Positions 8,205 to 18,299 are shown, numbered from the stretch's first letter. The stretch is DNA of 64,000 nt from WGAL01 sp964570865 (GCA_964570865.1 CAZMZM010000004.1:9392-73391); one strand, 5' to 3'. A program made the numbers and translations. Notes: generated by a model not told the origin, from the letters alone.

Positions 8205-8474
8205 ATGCCTGTTACAAAAGAAACAAAGCATGAATTAGTTAGTAAATTCGGTGGCAACGAAAAAAACACCGGAAAAACAGAGGTGCAAGTAGCAATTCTA
8301 ACGGAAAGAATTAATTATCTTACTAAACATTTTTCAGAGCATAAAAAAGACCATGCTTCGAGAAGAGGTTTGATGAAGATGGTTGGTAAAAGAAGAAGAT
8401 TGCTTAAGTATTTAATGAAAATAGATATTGAAAGATACAGAGCGCTTATAAAAGAATTGAATTTAAGAAAGTAA
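8205..8474 (+). CDS. rpsO: 30S ribosomal protein S15
   Basis: S15 binds 16S rRNA early in assembly of the small subunit. The 89 residues are the family length, with the conserved helices GKTEVQVAILTERI, the HKKDHASRRGLMKMVGKRRR block and the C-terminal LKYL...YRALIKELNLRK. A GGAG site precedes the ATG. The rpsO-pnp order is conserved across many bacteria; pnp starts 13 bases after the stop. Confidence 0.99.
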   Translation: MPVTKETKHELVSKFGGNEKNTGKTEVQVAILTERINYLTKHFSEHKKDHASRRGLMKMVGKRRRLLKYLMKIDIERYRALIKELNLRK

Positions 8475-8487
8475 TAGAGGTTAGTTA

Positions 8488-10587
8488 ATGTACTACAGAA
8501 AAGAAGTTGAAGTCGGTGGAAAGCCGTTAATAATTGAAACAGGAAAAATGGCTCGCCAGGCTAACGGCGCCGTAATGTTAAAATACGGTGAAACCATGAT
8601 TTTGGTTACTGCCGTCGCTTCTGCAGAAGAACGTACTGATATAGATTTTTTCCCCCTCTCGGTTGAATACAGAGAAAGAGCATTTGCTGCGGGAAAAATT
8701 CCGGGCGGATTTTTTAAACGTGAAGGTAAACCTACTGAAAAGGAAGTTCTCAGCGCTCGTTTAATTGATAGACCAATCAGACCGTTATTCCCGAAGGATT
8801 ACCGGAATGATACACAAATTGCCGCATTTGTGTATTCGTATGACGGCGAAAACGACGCCGATGTTTTGGGTGCGGTCGGAGCCTCGATTGCTCTTACAAT
8901 TTCAGACATTCCGTTTGAAGGTCCTATTGCAGAAGTTCGTGTCGGAAGAGTTAACGGAGAATATGTTGTTAATCCTACGGCTCAGCAGTTAGAAGAAAGC
9001 GACATGGAACTTGTTGTGGCAGGAACTGCAGATTCAATAATGATGGTCGAGGGTGAAGCTAAAGAAGTTTCGGAAGATGATTTGTTGAATGCGCTCGATT
9101 TTGCTCACGATTCGATTAAGAAGATTGTTGCTATTCAGAATGAGCTTCGTGAATTATGCGGCAAACCGAAGATGGAAGTTGTAGAAAAAGTTATTGAAGA
9201 AGAACTAATTAATGATGTTAAGGAATTAGCATACAACGAATATAAAGAGCTGGTTTCAACCGTTTTGGCAAAGGAAGAAAGAAGCTTAAAAAATAAAGAA
9301 CTTAACAACAAAGTTCAGGAAACACTTGCGGAAAAATATCCTGAAAGAGAAAAGGATATTGCGGCAATTCTTCATGATCTCGAAAAAGATTTAATGAGAG
9401 AAAGAATTCTTTCCGTTGGTCAGAGATTAGATGGCAGAAATACAAAAGAAGTTCGCCCGATTACTTGTGAAATTAGCGTGCTGCCGAGAACACACGGTTC
9501 ATCGTTGTTTACGCGTGGTGAAACACAAAGTTTAACAACATTAACTCTCGGTTCAAAACGTGATGAGCAGATAATTGACGGACTTCAGGAAGAATACTCA
9601 AAACGTTTTATGCTTCATTATAATTTCCCTCCTTTCTCCGTCGGCGAAACCGGCAGATATTCAGGCCCGGGCAGACGTGAAATCGGTCATGGAAATCTTG
9701 CCGAAAGAGCATTAAAGTTTCTGATTCCGGCTGAAGGAGTTTTCCCCTACACAATCAGATTAAATTCGGATATTCTGGAATCGAACGGTTCATCTTCCAT
9801 GGCTACGGTATGCGCAGGTTCGCTTGCTTTGATGGATGCCGGAGTTCCTGTTGAAAAAGCGATTGCAGGTATTGCGATGGGATTAATCAAGGAAGGGGAG
9901 AATTACGCTATTCTTACCGATATACTTGGGAACGAAGATCATCTCGGCGATATGGACTTTAAGGTTGCCGGTTCTACGGAAGGAATTACAGCTTTCCAGA
10001 TGGACATTAAAATCCAAGGTATTTCTTTTGAAATAATGAAGAATGCCTTAGCCCAGGCTAAAGAAGGAAGAATGCACATCTTGGGAATTATGAACGAAAC
10101 TATCTCCGAACCCCGCAAGGAACTTTCACCCTACGCTCCCGTGATTGATTCGCTGCAGATTAAAGTTGACCAAATCGGTGCTTTAATTGGACCCGGTGGA
10201 AAAGTGATTCAGAAAATTCAGAAAGATTACGGAGTTGACATTACCGTGGAAGAAGACGGTAAGGTTAGTATAGCCGCACCTCGTGCCGATGCTGCAAGAG
10301 AAGCAAAATCTTATATAAAATCTATTCTCGCAGAGCCGGAAATCGGCGCTGTATATCAGGGAACAGTAAAAAGGGTAATGGAATACGGCGCGTTCGTTGA
10401 AATTATTCCCGGGAAAGAAGGATTGCTTCATGTTTCCAATCTGGATTGGAAACGTGTTGAAAACGTTGGCGATTATCTTAAAGAAGGAGATAAGGTAGAA
10501 GTAAAACTGATTAAGATTGAGCATGGTAAAATGAGCTTATCAAGAAAAGCTTTGCTTGAAAGACCTCCGAAAGAAGAGAAAAAATAA
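8488..10587 (+). CDS. pnp: Polyribonucleotide nucleotidyltransferase (PNPase)
   Basis: PNPase degrades RNA 3'-to-5' using phosphate. The 699-residue protein shows the full order: first RNase PH-like domain (about 12-145), helical linker, second RNase PH domain (about 315-460) with the RYSGPGRREIGHG segment, a KH domain with LIGPGGKVIQKI (about 564-575), and a C-terminal S1 domain (about 620-690, GAFVEIIPGKEGLLHVS). GAGG precedes the ATG. It lies directly after rpsO and ends at a strong terminator. Confidence 0.99.
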   Translation: MYYRKEVEVGGKPLIIETGKMARQANGAVMLKYGETMILVTAVASAEERTDIDFFPLSVEYRERAFAAGKIPGGFFKREGKPTEKEVLSARLIDRPIRPLFPKDYRNDTQIAAFVYSYDGENDADVLGAVGASIALTISDIPFEGPIAEVRVGRVNGEYVVNPTAQQLEESDMELVVAGTADSIMMVEGEAKEVSEDDLLNALDFAHDSIKKIVAIQNELRELCGKPKMEVVEKVIEEELINDVKELAYNEYKELVSTVLAKEERSLKNKELNNKVQETLAEKYPEREKDIAAILHDLEKDLMRERILSVGQRLDGRNTKEVRPITCEISVLPRTHGSSLFTRGETQSLTTLTLGSKRDEQIIDGLQEEYSKRFMLHYNFPPFSVGETGRYSGPGRREIGHGNLAERALKFLIPAEGVFPYTIRLNSDILESNGSSSMATVCAGSLALMDAGVPVEKAIAGIAMGLIKEGENYAILTDILGNEDHLGDMDFKVAGSTEGITAFQMDIKIQGISFEIMKNALAQAKEGRMHILGIMNETISEPRKELSPYAPVIDSLQIKVDQIGALIGPGGKVIQKIQKDYGVDITVEEDGKVSIAAPRADAAREAKSYIKSILAEPEIGAVYQGTVKRVMEYGAFVEIIPGKEGLLHVSNLDWKRVENVGDYLKEGDKVEVKLIKIEHGKMSLSRKALLERPPKEEKK

Positions 10588-10618
10588 CAATTAACGAGTC
10601 GAAGAGTTAAGGACTCGG

Positions 10619-10651
10619 AAAGGGGAAATCTTAACGGATTTTCCCTTTTTT
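10619..10651 (+). terminator. Rho-independent terminator after pnp
   Basis: A 12-pair stem (AAAGGGGAAATC with GATTTTCCCTTT, one G-T pair) with a 6-base loop merges into a T run. It closes the rpsO-pnp unit. Confidence 0.85.
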
Positions 10652-10676
10652 AATTTTAGATTAAAATATTAATAAT

Positions 10677-11708
10677 ATGAAATTGGATTTACGTAATAAA
10701 TTAATTCTTGCTCCGATGGCTGAAGTATCGGACAGACCGTTTCGGTTGATGTGCCGCAAGTATGGAGCGGGACTTACATTTACCGAAATGGTAAGTGCAA
10801 GAGGAATCGTAAATAACAGTTTCAACACAACACGTAAGGTAGTATTTCCGCAAAGCGAGCAGCCGATTGGTATTCAACTTCTCGGCAATAGTCCGTTTTA
10901 TATCGGGGAAGCAATTCAGAGATTAAAAAAACTGAAACCTGCAGTCTTTGACTTAAATGCCGGATGCCCGGTAAAGAAAGTAACCAAAAACGGTTTCGGC
11001 GTTTCAATTTTGGATAATCCTTCACAACTGAAAGAAATTGTAGCAAGTATGAAATCAATGGCGGGGAATATTCCTGTATCGGTAAAAATGCGTTTGGGTT
11101 TTCGAAAAATTTCAATTATTGAAAATGCTAAAATCTGTCAGGAGGAAGGAGCTGATTTTATAACGCTTCATCCTAAAACGGGTAATGATACAAGCGATGA
11201 ATTACCGAATAAGGAATGGATAAATAAAGTAAAGTCTGTTGTTTCAATTCCGGTGTTGGCAAACGGTTTTGTCTTTTCTGCCGAAGATGCGGTTAATCTA
11301 TTGAATGAGACAAATGCCGACGGAGTAATGGTTGCAAGAGGAGCATTAGGAAATCCATATATATTTGACAGATATAATTATTATATTCAACATAAGAATT
11401 TTCCCGAATTGCCGGGAATTAATCAAATTTACGACGACGTAATCGAACATATTGATTTAATAAAAATCGAATACGGTGAAAATTTAGTCGGACTAAATTC
11501 AGCAAAAAAGAATATATTTTGGTATTTTAAAAAGTTTAATGGAATTTTTTCATTGATTGAAAAAATTATTGATTTAAAGAATTTTGAACAGATAAAAATA
11601 GAAGTTGCCGAGCATACGGAAAAATTAAAGGTAGGGTATTTTCCGGTTGATGAAAACAATGAGGTTTTCGAAAAATTTAAGCAACGAATTTTATTTTGGA
11701 ACTTATAA
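10677..11708 (+). CDS. dus: tRNA-dihydrouridine synthase
   Basis: This FMN enzyme reduces uridine to dihydrouridine in the tRNA D-loop. The 343-residue TIM-barrel starts with LAPMAEVSDRPFR, places the catalytic cysteine at residue 97 (DLNAGCPVKK), and has the VKMRLGF and VMVARGALGNPYIF phosphate-binding motifs. The last ~100 residues are the helical tRNA-binding domain. There is no clear ribosome site before the ATG, only AT-rich sequence. Which Dus subfamily (A, B or C) cannot be settled by eye. RNase G follows after 15 bases. Confidence 0.95.
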   Translation: MKLDLRNKLILAPMAEVSDRPFRLMCRKYGAGLTFTEMVSARGIVNNSFNTTRKVVFPQSEQPIGIQLLGNSPFYIGEAIQRLKKLKPAVFDLNAGCPVKKVTKNGFGVSILDNPSQLKEIVASMKSMAGNIPVSVKMRLGFRKISIIENAKICQEEGADFITLHPKTGNDTSDELPNKEWINKVKSVVSIPVLANGFVFSAEDAVNLLNETNADGVMVARGALGNPYIFDRYNYYIQHKNFPELPGINQIYDDVIEHIDLIKIEYGENLVGLNSAKKNIFWYFKKFNGIFSLIEKIIDLKNFEQIKIEVAEHTEKLKVGYFPVDENNEVFEKFKQRILFWNL

Positions 11709-11723
11709 AAATTTTAGGATAGT

Positions 11724-13304
11724 ATGGCTAAAGAAATAATTATTAACAGTTCGGCATTTCAAAACCGAGTTGCAATTACCGAAAATGGTAATTTGCTCGA
11801 CTTTTTCATCGATCATGTTGAAAAACGTCGTATGGTTGGAAATGTTTATTTAGGACGAGTGGCACGGGTTCTTCCGGGAATCAGAGCGGTATTTATCGAC
11901 ATTGGAATGAAACATGACGCTTTTTTGCACTTTGCCGATATTGAACGAAGTAACGACAATGATAATTTTAACGACGAATCCGAAGAAGATGCGATTGAAG
12001 ATGAAAAATCAAATACCGAAAGGGCAAAGTTTAATTCCATTTACCAACCGCCAAGGTTAGAAAGAAAAAACGGAATGGAAGCCCCAAGTTTAAAGAAAGG
12101 GCAGAAGGTTATTCTTCAGATAATTAAGGAACCGGTCAAAGGTAAAGGTGTGCGAGTTACTTCTTCGCCTTCGATCCCCGGCAGATTCTGTGTTCTAATC
12201 CCTTTTGAACATCGCGTCGGAATCTCGAAAAAAATTGTTGAATATCGCGAAAGAAAAAGACTTCGTAAAATTGCTCGTTCTCTTCTTCCGGAAAATTTCG
12301 GTTTGATTATCAGAACCGCTGCTAAAGGACAAGCGGAAGAAGCGATAAAAGCTGATATTCGTTACCTTATGAAAGCGTGGGAAACAATCGAAAAAGGGGC
12401 AATGTCCAAAACTCCGCCCGCATTACTTTATCGCGATTTATCTACTACAACAAGTATTATAAGGGATTTATTTACTCGCGACGTTACTAAAATTTACGTT
12501 GACTCGCGCAAACTCTATCGTGAAATTAAAGATTATGTGAATTCTGTTCAGCCTGAGCTTTCGGATAAAGTGGTTTACCACAAAAGCAGTACGACAATAT
12601 TTGAAGATTTTCAAATTGAAGATCAAGTCCAATCACTTTTTAGTCGTACGGTTTATTTACCCAGCGGTGGCTACATAATTATTGAACATACGGAAGCTAT
12701 GACGGTGATTGATGTTAACAGCGGTAAGTATGCAAAGAAAAGAGCTCAGGAGGCAAACTCGCTCAGGACCGATTTGGAATCGGCAAGGGAAATAGCGCGG
12801 CAGTTGCGCTTGCGTGATATCGGTGGTTTGATAGTAGTGGATTTTATCGATCTTGCCGAAGACGCAAACAGAAAAAAAGTATATGACGAAATTAAGAAAG
12901 AGTTCAAAAAGGATAGAGCCAAAGTAGTTGTTTTACCGATGACAGATTTCGGGTTGATTCAGATAACGCGTGAACGGATAAGAGAAAATCTGGTTCAGTC
13001 AAGTATGGAAATTTGTCCCTACTGCCAAGGTACCGGAATTCTACAGAAGAAATCGAGCACAATTCACGATATTGAAGATTGGATAAAACGTCATAAAAAA
13101 GAGGGTAAAATTCGCTTTCTTAAGTTGAAAGTTCATCCTTCGCTATATCATAAATTAAAAGATGGCGGGGTTAAATCCTTAATTGTAAAATGGCAGTTAA
13201 AATATTTTCTAAGAATAAAATTAGACCTTGATGAGAATGTAAATCCGCGTGATTTTGTTTTTCTTTCATCATCAGGAGAAGATTTAACAGATTTATACGA
13301 ATAA
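11724..13304 (+). CDS. rng: Ribonuclease G (RNase E/G family)
   Basis: This endoribonuclease processes rRNA and mRNA. The 526-residue length fits RNase G rather than RNase E, since the long C-terminal scaffold is absent. An S1 domain near the N-terminus (VGNVYLGRVARVLPG) is interrupted by an acidic insert (about residues 72-95, rich in Asp, Glu and Asn). The DNase I-like domain carries the metal-binding aspartates in TVIDVNSGKY (about 327-336) and VVDFIDL (about 369-375). The zinc-link cysteines are in CPYCQGTG (about 431-438). AGGA precedes the ATG. Confidence 0.96.
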   Translation: MAKEIIINSSAFQNRVAITENGNLLDFFIDHVEKRRMVGNVYLGRVARVLPGIRAVFIDIGMKHDAFLHFADIERSNDNDNFNDESEEDAIEDEKSNTERAKFNSIYQPPRLERKNGMEAPSLKKGQKVILQIIKEPVKGKGVRVTSSPSIPGRFCVLIPFEHRVGISKKIVEYRERKRLRKIARSLLPENFGLIIRTAAKGQAEEAIKADIRYLMKAWETIEKGAMSKTPPALLYRDLSTTTSIIRDLFTRDVTKIYVDSRKLYREIKDYVNSVQPELSDKVVYHKSSTTIFEDFQIEDQVQSLFSRTVYLPSGGYIIIEHTEAMTVIDVNSGKYAKKRAQEANSLRTDLESAREIARQLRLRDIGGLIVVDFIDLAEDANRKKVYDEIKKEFKKDRAKVVVLPMTDFGLIQITRERIRENLVQSSMEICPYCQGTGILQKKSSTIHDIEDWIKRHKKEGKIRFLKLKVHPSLYHKLKDGGVKSLIVKWQLKYFLRIKLDLDENVNPRDFVFLSSSGEDLTDLYE

Positions 13305-13321
13305 AAATCAGAGGTTTTAAA

Positions 13322-13966
13322 ATGAAATTTTTTATTGATACGGCAAACATTGAAGAAATTAAAGAAGCGGCTCAATTGGGAATATTGGACGGCGTTACAA
13401 CAAATCCATCGTTAGTGGCAAGAGAAGGAATGGATTTTCTTGAATTACTTAATGAAATTGTGCAGTTGGTTGACGGACCGATAAGCGCCGAAGTTGTTTC
13501 GACCGACTACGATGGAATTATGAAAGAAGCTCACGATTTAGCTAAAATCAACGATAACATTGTTGTTAAAGTTCCCCTTATCAAAGAAGGCTTAAAGGCT
13601 GTTAAGTCGCTCTCCAGTCAGGGAATTAAAACCAACGTTACACTTTGTTTTTCTCCTTCACAAGCATTGTTGGCGGCTAAAGCCGGCGCTACTTATATTA
13701 GTCCGTTTGTAGGCAGATTGGATGATGTTAGTAATTCGGGGATGGACATTGTCGGTCAGATAGTTCAGATTTATGAAAACTACGGCTATCAAACAGAAGT
13801 ATTAGTTGCAAGCATTCGTCATCCCATGCACTTGGTTGAAGCCGCTTTAATGGGTGCTGATGTTGCAACTATGCCTTTCGCGGTTATCAATAAACTATTC
13901 AATCATCCTTTAACGGATATTGGCTTGGAAAAATTTCTTAACGATTGGAAGAAACTTGAAAAATAG
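13322..13966 (+). CDS. Transaldolase-like protein (FSA/TalC type)
   Basis: This is a short class I aldolase (214 residues) with the family start MKFFIDTANIEEIKE, the TTNPSLV motif and Schiff-base lysine 83 in VVKVPL. Short members act either as transaldolase in the pentose phosphate pathway or as fructose-6-phosphate aldolase; sequence inspection cannot separate these, though a sole chromosomal copy is often a transaldolase. GAGG precedes the ATG. It is 17 bases from rng and 8 from gcvT, within one plus-strand run. Confidence 0.92.
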   Translation: MKFFIDTANIEEIKEAAQLGILDGVTTNPSLVAREGMDFLELLNEIVQLVDGPISAEVVSTDYDGIMKEAHDLAKINDNIVVKVPLIKEGLKAVKSLSSQGIKTNVTLCFSPSQALLAAKAGATYISPFVGRLDDVSNSGMDIVGQIVQIYENYGYQTEVLVASIRHPMHLVEAALMGADVATMPFAVINKLFNHPLTDIGLEKFLNDWKKLEK

Positions 13967-13974
13967 GTAATGAA

Positions 13975-15060
13975 ATGAAAAAGACAAAATTTTATGATAT
14001 TCACAAGGAACTCGGTGCTAAAATAGTTGAATTTGCCGGATTCGAAATGCCGGTTCAATATTCTTCAATAATCGAAGAGCATAAAGCTGTTCGTAATTCC
14101 GTTGGCGTTTTTGATGTTTCACACATGGGTGAAGTTCGCGTTAAAGGGGATAGCGCTTTGGATTTCGTACAGAAAATTACTGTAAATAATGCGGCAAAAT
14201 TAGTTGACGGACAAGTTCAATATTCGGCAATGTGCTATTTGGACGGCGGTATTGTTGACGATTTACTTGTTTATAAAATTAACGAAAAAGAGTTTATGCT
14301 TGTTATTAATGCCTCAAACATCGATAAAGATTTTGCTTGGATGAAAGAAAACAACACGATGGGCGCCGAACTTAATAATGAAAGCGACGAATATTCACTT
14401 CTTGCCGTTCAGGGACCAAACTCACGAAAAATTGTTGAAAAAGTATTTGCAACAAATCTTGAAGATGTTGAGTATTATCACTTTACTTACGGAAAGTTTG
14501 AGGATGTTGATTTTATCCTTTCCCGCACCGGATATACAGGCGAATTAGGTTATGAGCTTTATTTCAAAGGTGATGAAGCGGTTGCTCGTAAATTGTGGGA
14601 TACATTGTTTGAAGCCGGAAAAGAGTTTAATATTCTTCCTGTCGGTTTAGGCGCCAGAGATACTTTAAGATTGGAAATGGGATATTGTCTTTACGGAAAT
14701 GATATTGATGAAACTACAAATCCGTTGGAAGCCGGATTAGGCTGGATTACAAAACTGAAAAAAGGTGATTTTAATGCTTCTGATGTTCTTAAAAAAGTTA
14801 AGTCCGAAGGATTAAAAAGAAAACTTGTCCCGATGGTATTTGAAGAAAGGGCATTCCCGCGTCACGGTTATGAAATTGTTAAAGATGGAGAAACTATTGG
14901 TCATGTTACAAGCGGGACCGTAAGCCCGATATTAAACAAACCGATTGCACTGGGATATGTAACAATTGAGAATGCGGTTAAGGGAAATACTGTTTCCGTT
15001 AAAATTAGGAATAAGGAATTTTCCGCTACGATTACAAAATTACCTTTTGTGGAGAAATAG
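13975..15060 (+). CDS. gcvT: Aminomethyltransferase, glycine cleavage system T protein
   Basis: GcvT moves the aminomethyl carbon from lipoyl-H protein to tetrahydrofolate, releasing ammonia. The 361 residues cover the folate-binding GcvT domain (GFEMPVQY, VFDVSHMGE, GGIVDDLLVY with catalytic Asp96) and the C-terminal barrel (about 280-360). The family motifs RTGYTGELGYE and GLGARDTLRLEMGYCLYG are intact. The other glycine-cleavage genes are not in the window. comB begins at the base after the stop codon. Confidence 0.97.
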   Translation: MKKTKFYDIHKELGAKIVEFAGFEMPVQYSSIIEEHKAVRNSVGVFDVSHMGEVRVKGDSALDFVQKITVNNAAKLVDGQVQYSAMCYLDGGIVDDLLVYKINEKEFMLVINASNIDKDFAWMKENNTMGAELNNESDEYSLLAVQGPNSRKIVEKVFATNLEDVEYYHFTYGKFEDVDFILSRTGYTGELGYELYFKGDEAVARKLWDTLFEAGKEFNILPVGLGARDTLRLEMGYCLYGNDIDETTNPLEAGLGWITKLKKGDFNASDVLKKVKSEGLKRKLVPMVFEERAFPRHGYEIVKDGETIGHVTSGTVSPILNKPIALGYVTIENAVKGNTVSVKIRNKEFSATITKLPFVEK

Positions 15061-15798
15061 ATGAAAGTAAATGTGCTTCTTTCACCTCTTAATGCGGATG
15101 AGCTTTTCTTTTCGGAAAAGACTACAGTTGTGATTGACGTATTGCGAGCTTCCTCAACAGTTGTTGCAGCATTGAATAACGGAGCGCGGGAAGTAATACC
15201 CGTTGAAACAATGGAATTTGCAATGAAGATTTCGGGCGGTCAAAATCTGCTTGCAGGTGAAAGAAATGCGATGAAAATAGAAGGCTTTGATTTGGGAAAT
15301 TCCCCGTTAGAGTTTACGGAAGAAACAGTAACGGGGAAATCCGTTATTTTATATACTACAAACGGCTCAAAAGCTTTGGTGCGCGCCAAGTTTTCGGAAA
15401 ATTTATACGTTTGTTCTTTTGTAAATATCGAAGCGGTTGCCGATAAACTTTCGGAAGAGGGTAAAGATTTCATAATTCTTTGTGCCGGTTCTAATGGAAT
15501 GTTTAGTCTGGAGGATACTGTTTGTGCCGGAAAACTTGTTGAATTGGTTAAAATTAAGAATGAAAATCTCGAACTCTCCGATTCCGCCAAAGCAAGCTTG
15601 ATATTGAGTAAGTCGTATGGTGATGATATAAAACAAATGCTTGAAGAATCGGAGCATGGTATAGAGCTTATTAACGCAGGTTATAAAGAGGATTTGGAAT
15701 TTATTTCCCGGATGAACAGTGTTAACATCATCCCTTTTCTCGAATCAGGTGTAATTAAAATAAAGAAAAAAAATATTGAAGATAACAGCGCTGAATAA
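15061..15798 (+). CDS. comB: ComB-family 2-phosphosulfolactate phosphatase
   Basis: The 245-residue protein matches the ComB family with VVIDVLRASSTVVAALNNGA near the start, GERNAMKIEGFDLGNSP and YTTNGSKAL. In methanogens ComB hydrolyses 2-phosphosulfolactate on the way to coenzyme M; many bacteria without coenzyme M keep a homologue whose substrate is unclear, so the specific reaction is not certain here. A GGAG site overlaps the end of gcvT. The stop overlaps the ftsK start by one base (TAATG), pointing to translational coupling. Confidence 0.85.
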   Translation: MKVNVLLSPLNADELFFSEKTTVVIDVLRASSTVVAALNNGAREVIPVETMEFAMKISGGQNLLAGERNAMKIEGFDLGNSPLEFTEETVTGKSVILYTTNGSKALVRAKFSENLYVCSFVNIEAVADKLSEEGKDFIILCAGSNGMFSLEDTVCAGKLVELVKIKNENLELSDSAKASLILSKSYGDDIKQMLEESEHGIELINAGYKEDLEFISRMNSVNIIPFLESGVIKIKKKNIEDNSAE

Positions 15799-18299
15799 TG
15801 GCAAAAAAAAAGATAAATAATGTAAGCAAGAATAATAAGAGACTCAGAGAGGGAGAAGAGAATCCATATTTTATTACTCCCGACAAGAAGAAAAAAATCA
15901 TCGGTATTTTGGTTATGATTTTTTCTTTACTATTATTATTAAGCGTTATCTCTTATTCAAGATTTGATAAAGCAAATCTTGCTTACAAGTTTACCGATTT
16001 TTTTAAAGTGTTTTCGCAGAACCCCGATTTCATTAACAAAGTTGAAAGTACGCATAATCTGCTCGGTATTTTCGGCGCATATATCTCGGATTTTCTGATT
16101 AATAATACTATCGGTTGGTTTTCGTTAGTCTTCCCGATTATTACTTTTGTTTGGGGATTTGTAATTGTACGCCCGAAATATGTTCACAGTGCAATTCGTC
16201 TCTCTAATTTTCTTGTTTTTTCCGGATTAATTCTTTCCTCGTTCTTCGGAGTATTAAGATATTCGTTGAAGTTTTTTCCCGATATTAATGAACTCTCGGG
16301 GAATGTCGGATTATTTATCGGTACAGGTTCAGGTCGGCTTTTCGGCGGATTAGGATCAATTATTCTGTTCATTACGCTCCTTTTGATTGCCGCCGTAATC
16401 TATTTTGATATTCATCTCAGCAGCTTTGCAAAGCTTGGTAAAATCTTTTTTCATGAAAAGAAAGAATCGGATATTAAAATTGAACAGACTCCCGGAGTTA
16501 CACATTTGGGAAAACCGGCTAAGAGTAAAACACGCAAGAAAAAAGTTTCGCATAATTCCAAGTTCATTACAGAACTTCTCGGAGATGAATCTGATGATAA
16601 ACCGACAGAAAAAATTATTACACATGAAGATGAAGACGGAACGAGAATTACAATTAAGAAAAAAGGTCCCGATTTAGTTCGTCTTCACGAAATAGAGGAT
16701 GAGGAGAGCAAAAAAGGAGTTAATGAGGATGATGAAATTCCGTTGCCCGCAGTTGACGTTGAAAAAGAAAACGAACTCCCTGACCAGTGGGAAGAAAAAA
16801 TAAAATATACTAAACCTCCGTTAACGCTTCTTGCGGAGCCGACTGAAGATGAAATTGAAGTTTCGGAAGATGAGTTAAAACAGAACGCCGAACTGCTAAA
16901 AGCTAAATTAGCACTATTCGATATTGAAATTAAAGATATTTCCGTTACGCCGGGTCCGGTTGTAACGCTCTACGAAATTGTTCCCGCTCCCGGAGTTAAG
17001 ATTAGCCGGATTGTCAGCTTGGAAAACGATATTGCTTTGGCATTAGCCGCACGGGGAATTAGAATTATAGCTCCGATACCGGGAAAAGGAGCAATCGGAG
17101 TTGAAATTCCAAATGCAATAGCATCGCCTGTTAGTGCTAAAACCATATTAATGGAAGCGAGTAAAACAAAATACGAACTTCCTCTTGCAATGGGAAAAAC
17201 AATTACAGGTGAAATATTTATTGCGGATCTTGCCAGGATGCCCCACTTACTTATTGCCGGAGCAACAGGCGCAGGAAAAAGTGTCGGAATTAATATGATG
17301 CTTGCTTCGCTTCTTTACTCAAAGCATCCGTCGGACGTTAAATTTGTGATTGTTGATCCGAAAAAAATCGAGCTTTCATTTTACAGAAAACTAACTAAAC
17401 ATTTTCTTGCTGTTTCGCCCGATATTGATGAAGAGGTAATTACAAATCCTCAGAATGCTTTGCTTGTACTTAAATCGCTCGAAATTGAAATGGATTTACG
17501 CTACGATAAACTGGCGAAAGTTGGTGTTCGGAGTATTGTTGATTACAACAATAAAATTTCAGATCCCAAGCGTGCTCCTAAAAATACCGAAACGATGAAG
17601 CACTACAAATTGCCTTATATAGTTGTTGTAATTGACGAGTTAGCCGATTTAATGATTACGGCAGGTAAAGAGGTGGAAGAACCGATTGCCCGTATTGCAC
17701 AGCTTGCCCGCGCAGTCGGTATTCATTTGGTAGTTGCTACACAGCGTCCTTCGGTTAATGTAATAACCGGAACAATTAAAGCTAACTTTCCGGCTCGTAT
17801 TGCCTACCAAACCGCTTCCAGAATCGATTCAAGAACAATCTTGGATTCAAAAGGTGCGGAACAATTACTTGGAAGAGGCGATATGTTATTTTTACCTGCT
17901 GGCATGCCGAAGCCGATTCGAATTCAGAATGCCTTTATTTCTACAGATGAAGTTGAAGATCTAACTAATTTTATTTATACTCAAAAAGGTTATTCTAAAC
18001 GTTATCTGCTCCCATCTATATATGCAAAGAAAAAGAGTAAAGATCAAAATTTACTTTCGGATATGGACCCAATGTTAATCGATGCCGCACGTGTTATTAT
18101 TAATCATCAGCAAGGTTCTGTTTCGTTATTACAGAGAAAACTTAAATTAGGCTATGGTCGTGCGGCTAGAATTGTCGATCAGTTGGAAGAACTCGGAGTT
18201 GTCGGTCCGCCTGAAGGAAGTAAAGCAAGGGAAGTGCTAATAGAAACAGAAGAAGAACTGCAAATGTTGTTGAGAGGATTAAATGCAGATGTTGAGTAA
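15798..18299 (+). CDS. ftsK: DNA translocase FtsK/SpoIIIE
   Basis: FtsK pumps chromosomal DNA through the septum during division. The 833-residue protein has N-terminal membrane helices (first about residues 33-53, others up to about 205), a charged linker (about 210-340), the alpha-beta motor with Walker A GATGAGKS (about 488-495) and Walker B VVVIDELADLM, and a C-terminal winged-helix gamma domain (about 765-830, LLQRKLKLGYGRAARIVDQLE) that reads KOPS-like sites. The linker is short compared with E. coli FtsK and closer to SpoIIIE size. lolA overlaps its 3' end by 17 bases. Confidence 0.97.
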   Translation: MAKKKINNVSKNNKRLREGEENPYFITPDKKKKIIGILVMIFSLLLLLSVISYSRFDKANLAYKFTDFFKVFSQNPDFINKVESTHNLLGIFGAYISDFLINNTIGWFSLVFPIITFVWGFVIVRPKYVHSAIRLSNFLVFSGLILSSFFGVLRYSLKFFPDINELSGNVGLFIGTGSGRLFGGLGSIILFITLLLIAAVIYFDIHLSSFAKLGKIFFHEKKESDIKIEQTPGVTHLGKPAKSKTRKKKVSHNSKFITELLGDESDDKPTEKIITHEDEDGTRITIKKKGPDLVRLHEIEDEESKKGVNEDDEIPLPAVDVEKENELPDQWEEKIKYTKPPLTLLAEPTEDEIEVSEDELKQNAELLKAKLALFDIEIKDISVTPGPVVTLYEIVPAPGVKISRIVSLENDIALALAARGIRIIAPIPGKGAIGVEIPNAIASPVSAKTILMEASKTKYELPLAMGKTITGEIFIADLARMPHLLIAGATGAGKSVGINMMLASLLYSKHPSDVKFVIVDPKKIELSFYRKLTKHFLAVSPDIDEEVITNPQNALLVLKSLEIEMDLRYDKLAKVGVRSIVDYNNKISDPKRAPKNTETMKHYKLPYIVVVIDELADLMITAGKEVEEPIARIAQLARAVGIHLVVATQRPSVNVITGTIKANFPARIAYQTASRIDSRTILDSKGAEQLLGRGDMLFLPAGMPKPIRIQNAFISTDEVEDLTNFIYTQKGYSKRYLLPSIYAKKKSKDQNLLSDMDPMLIDAARVIINHQQGSVSLLQRKLKLGYGRAARIVDQLEELGVVGPPEGSKAREVLIETEEELQMLLRGLNADVE

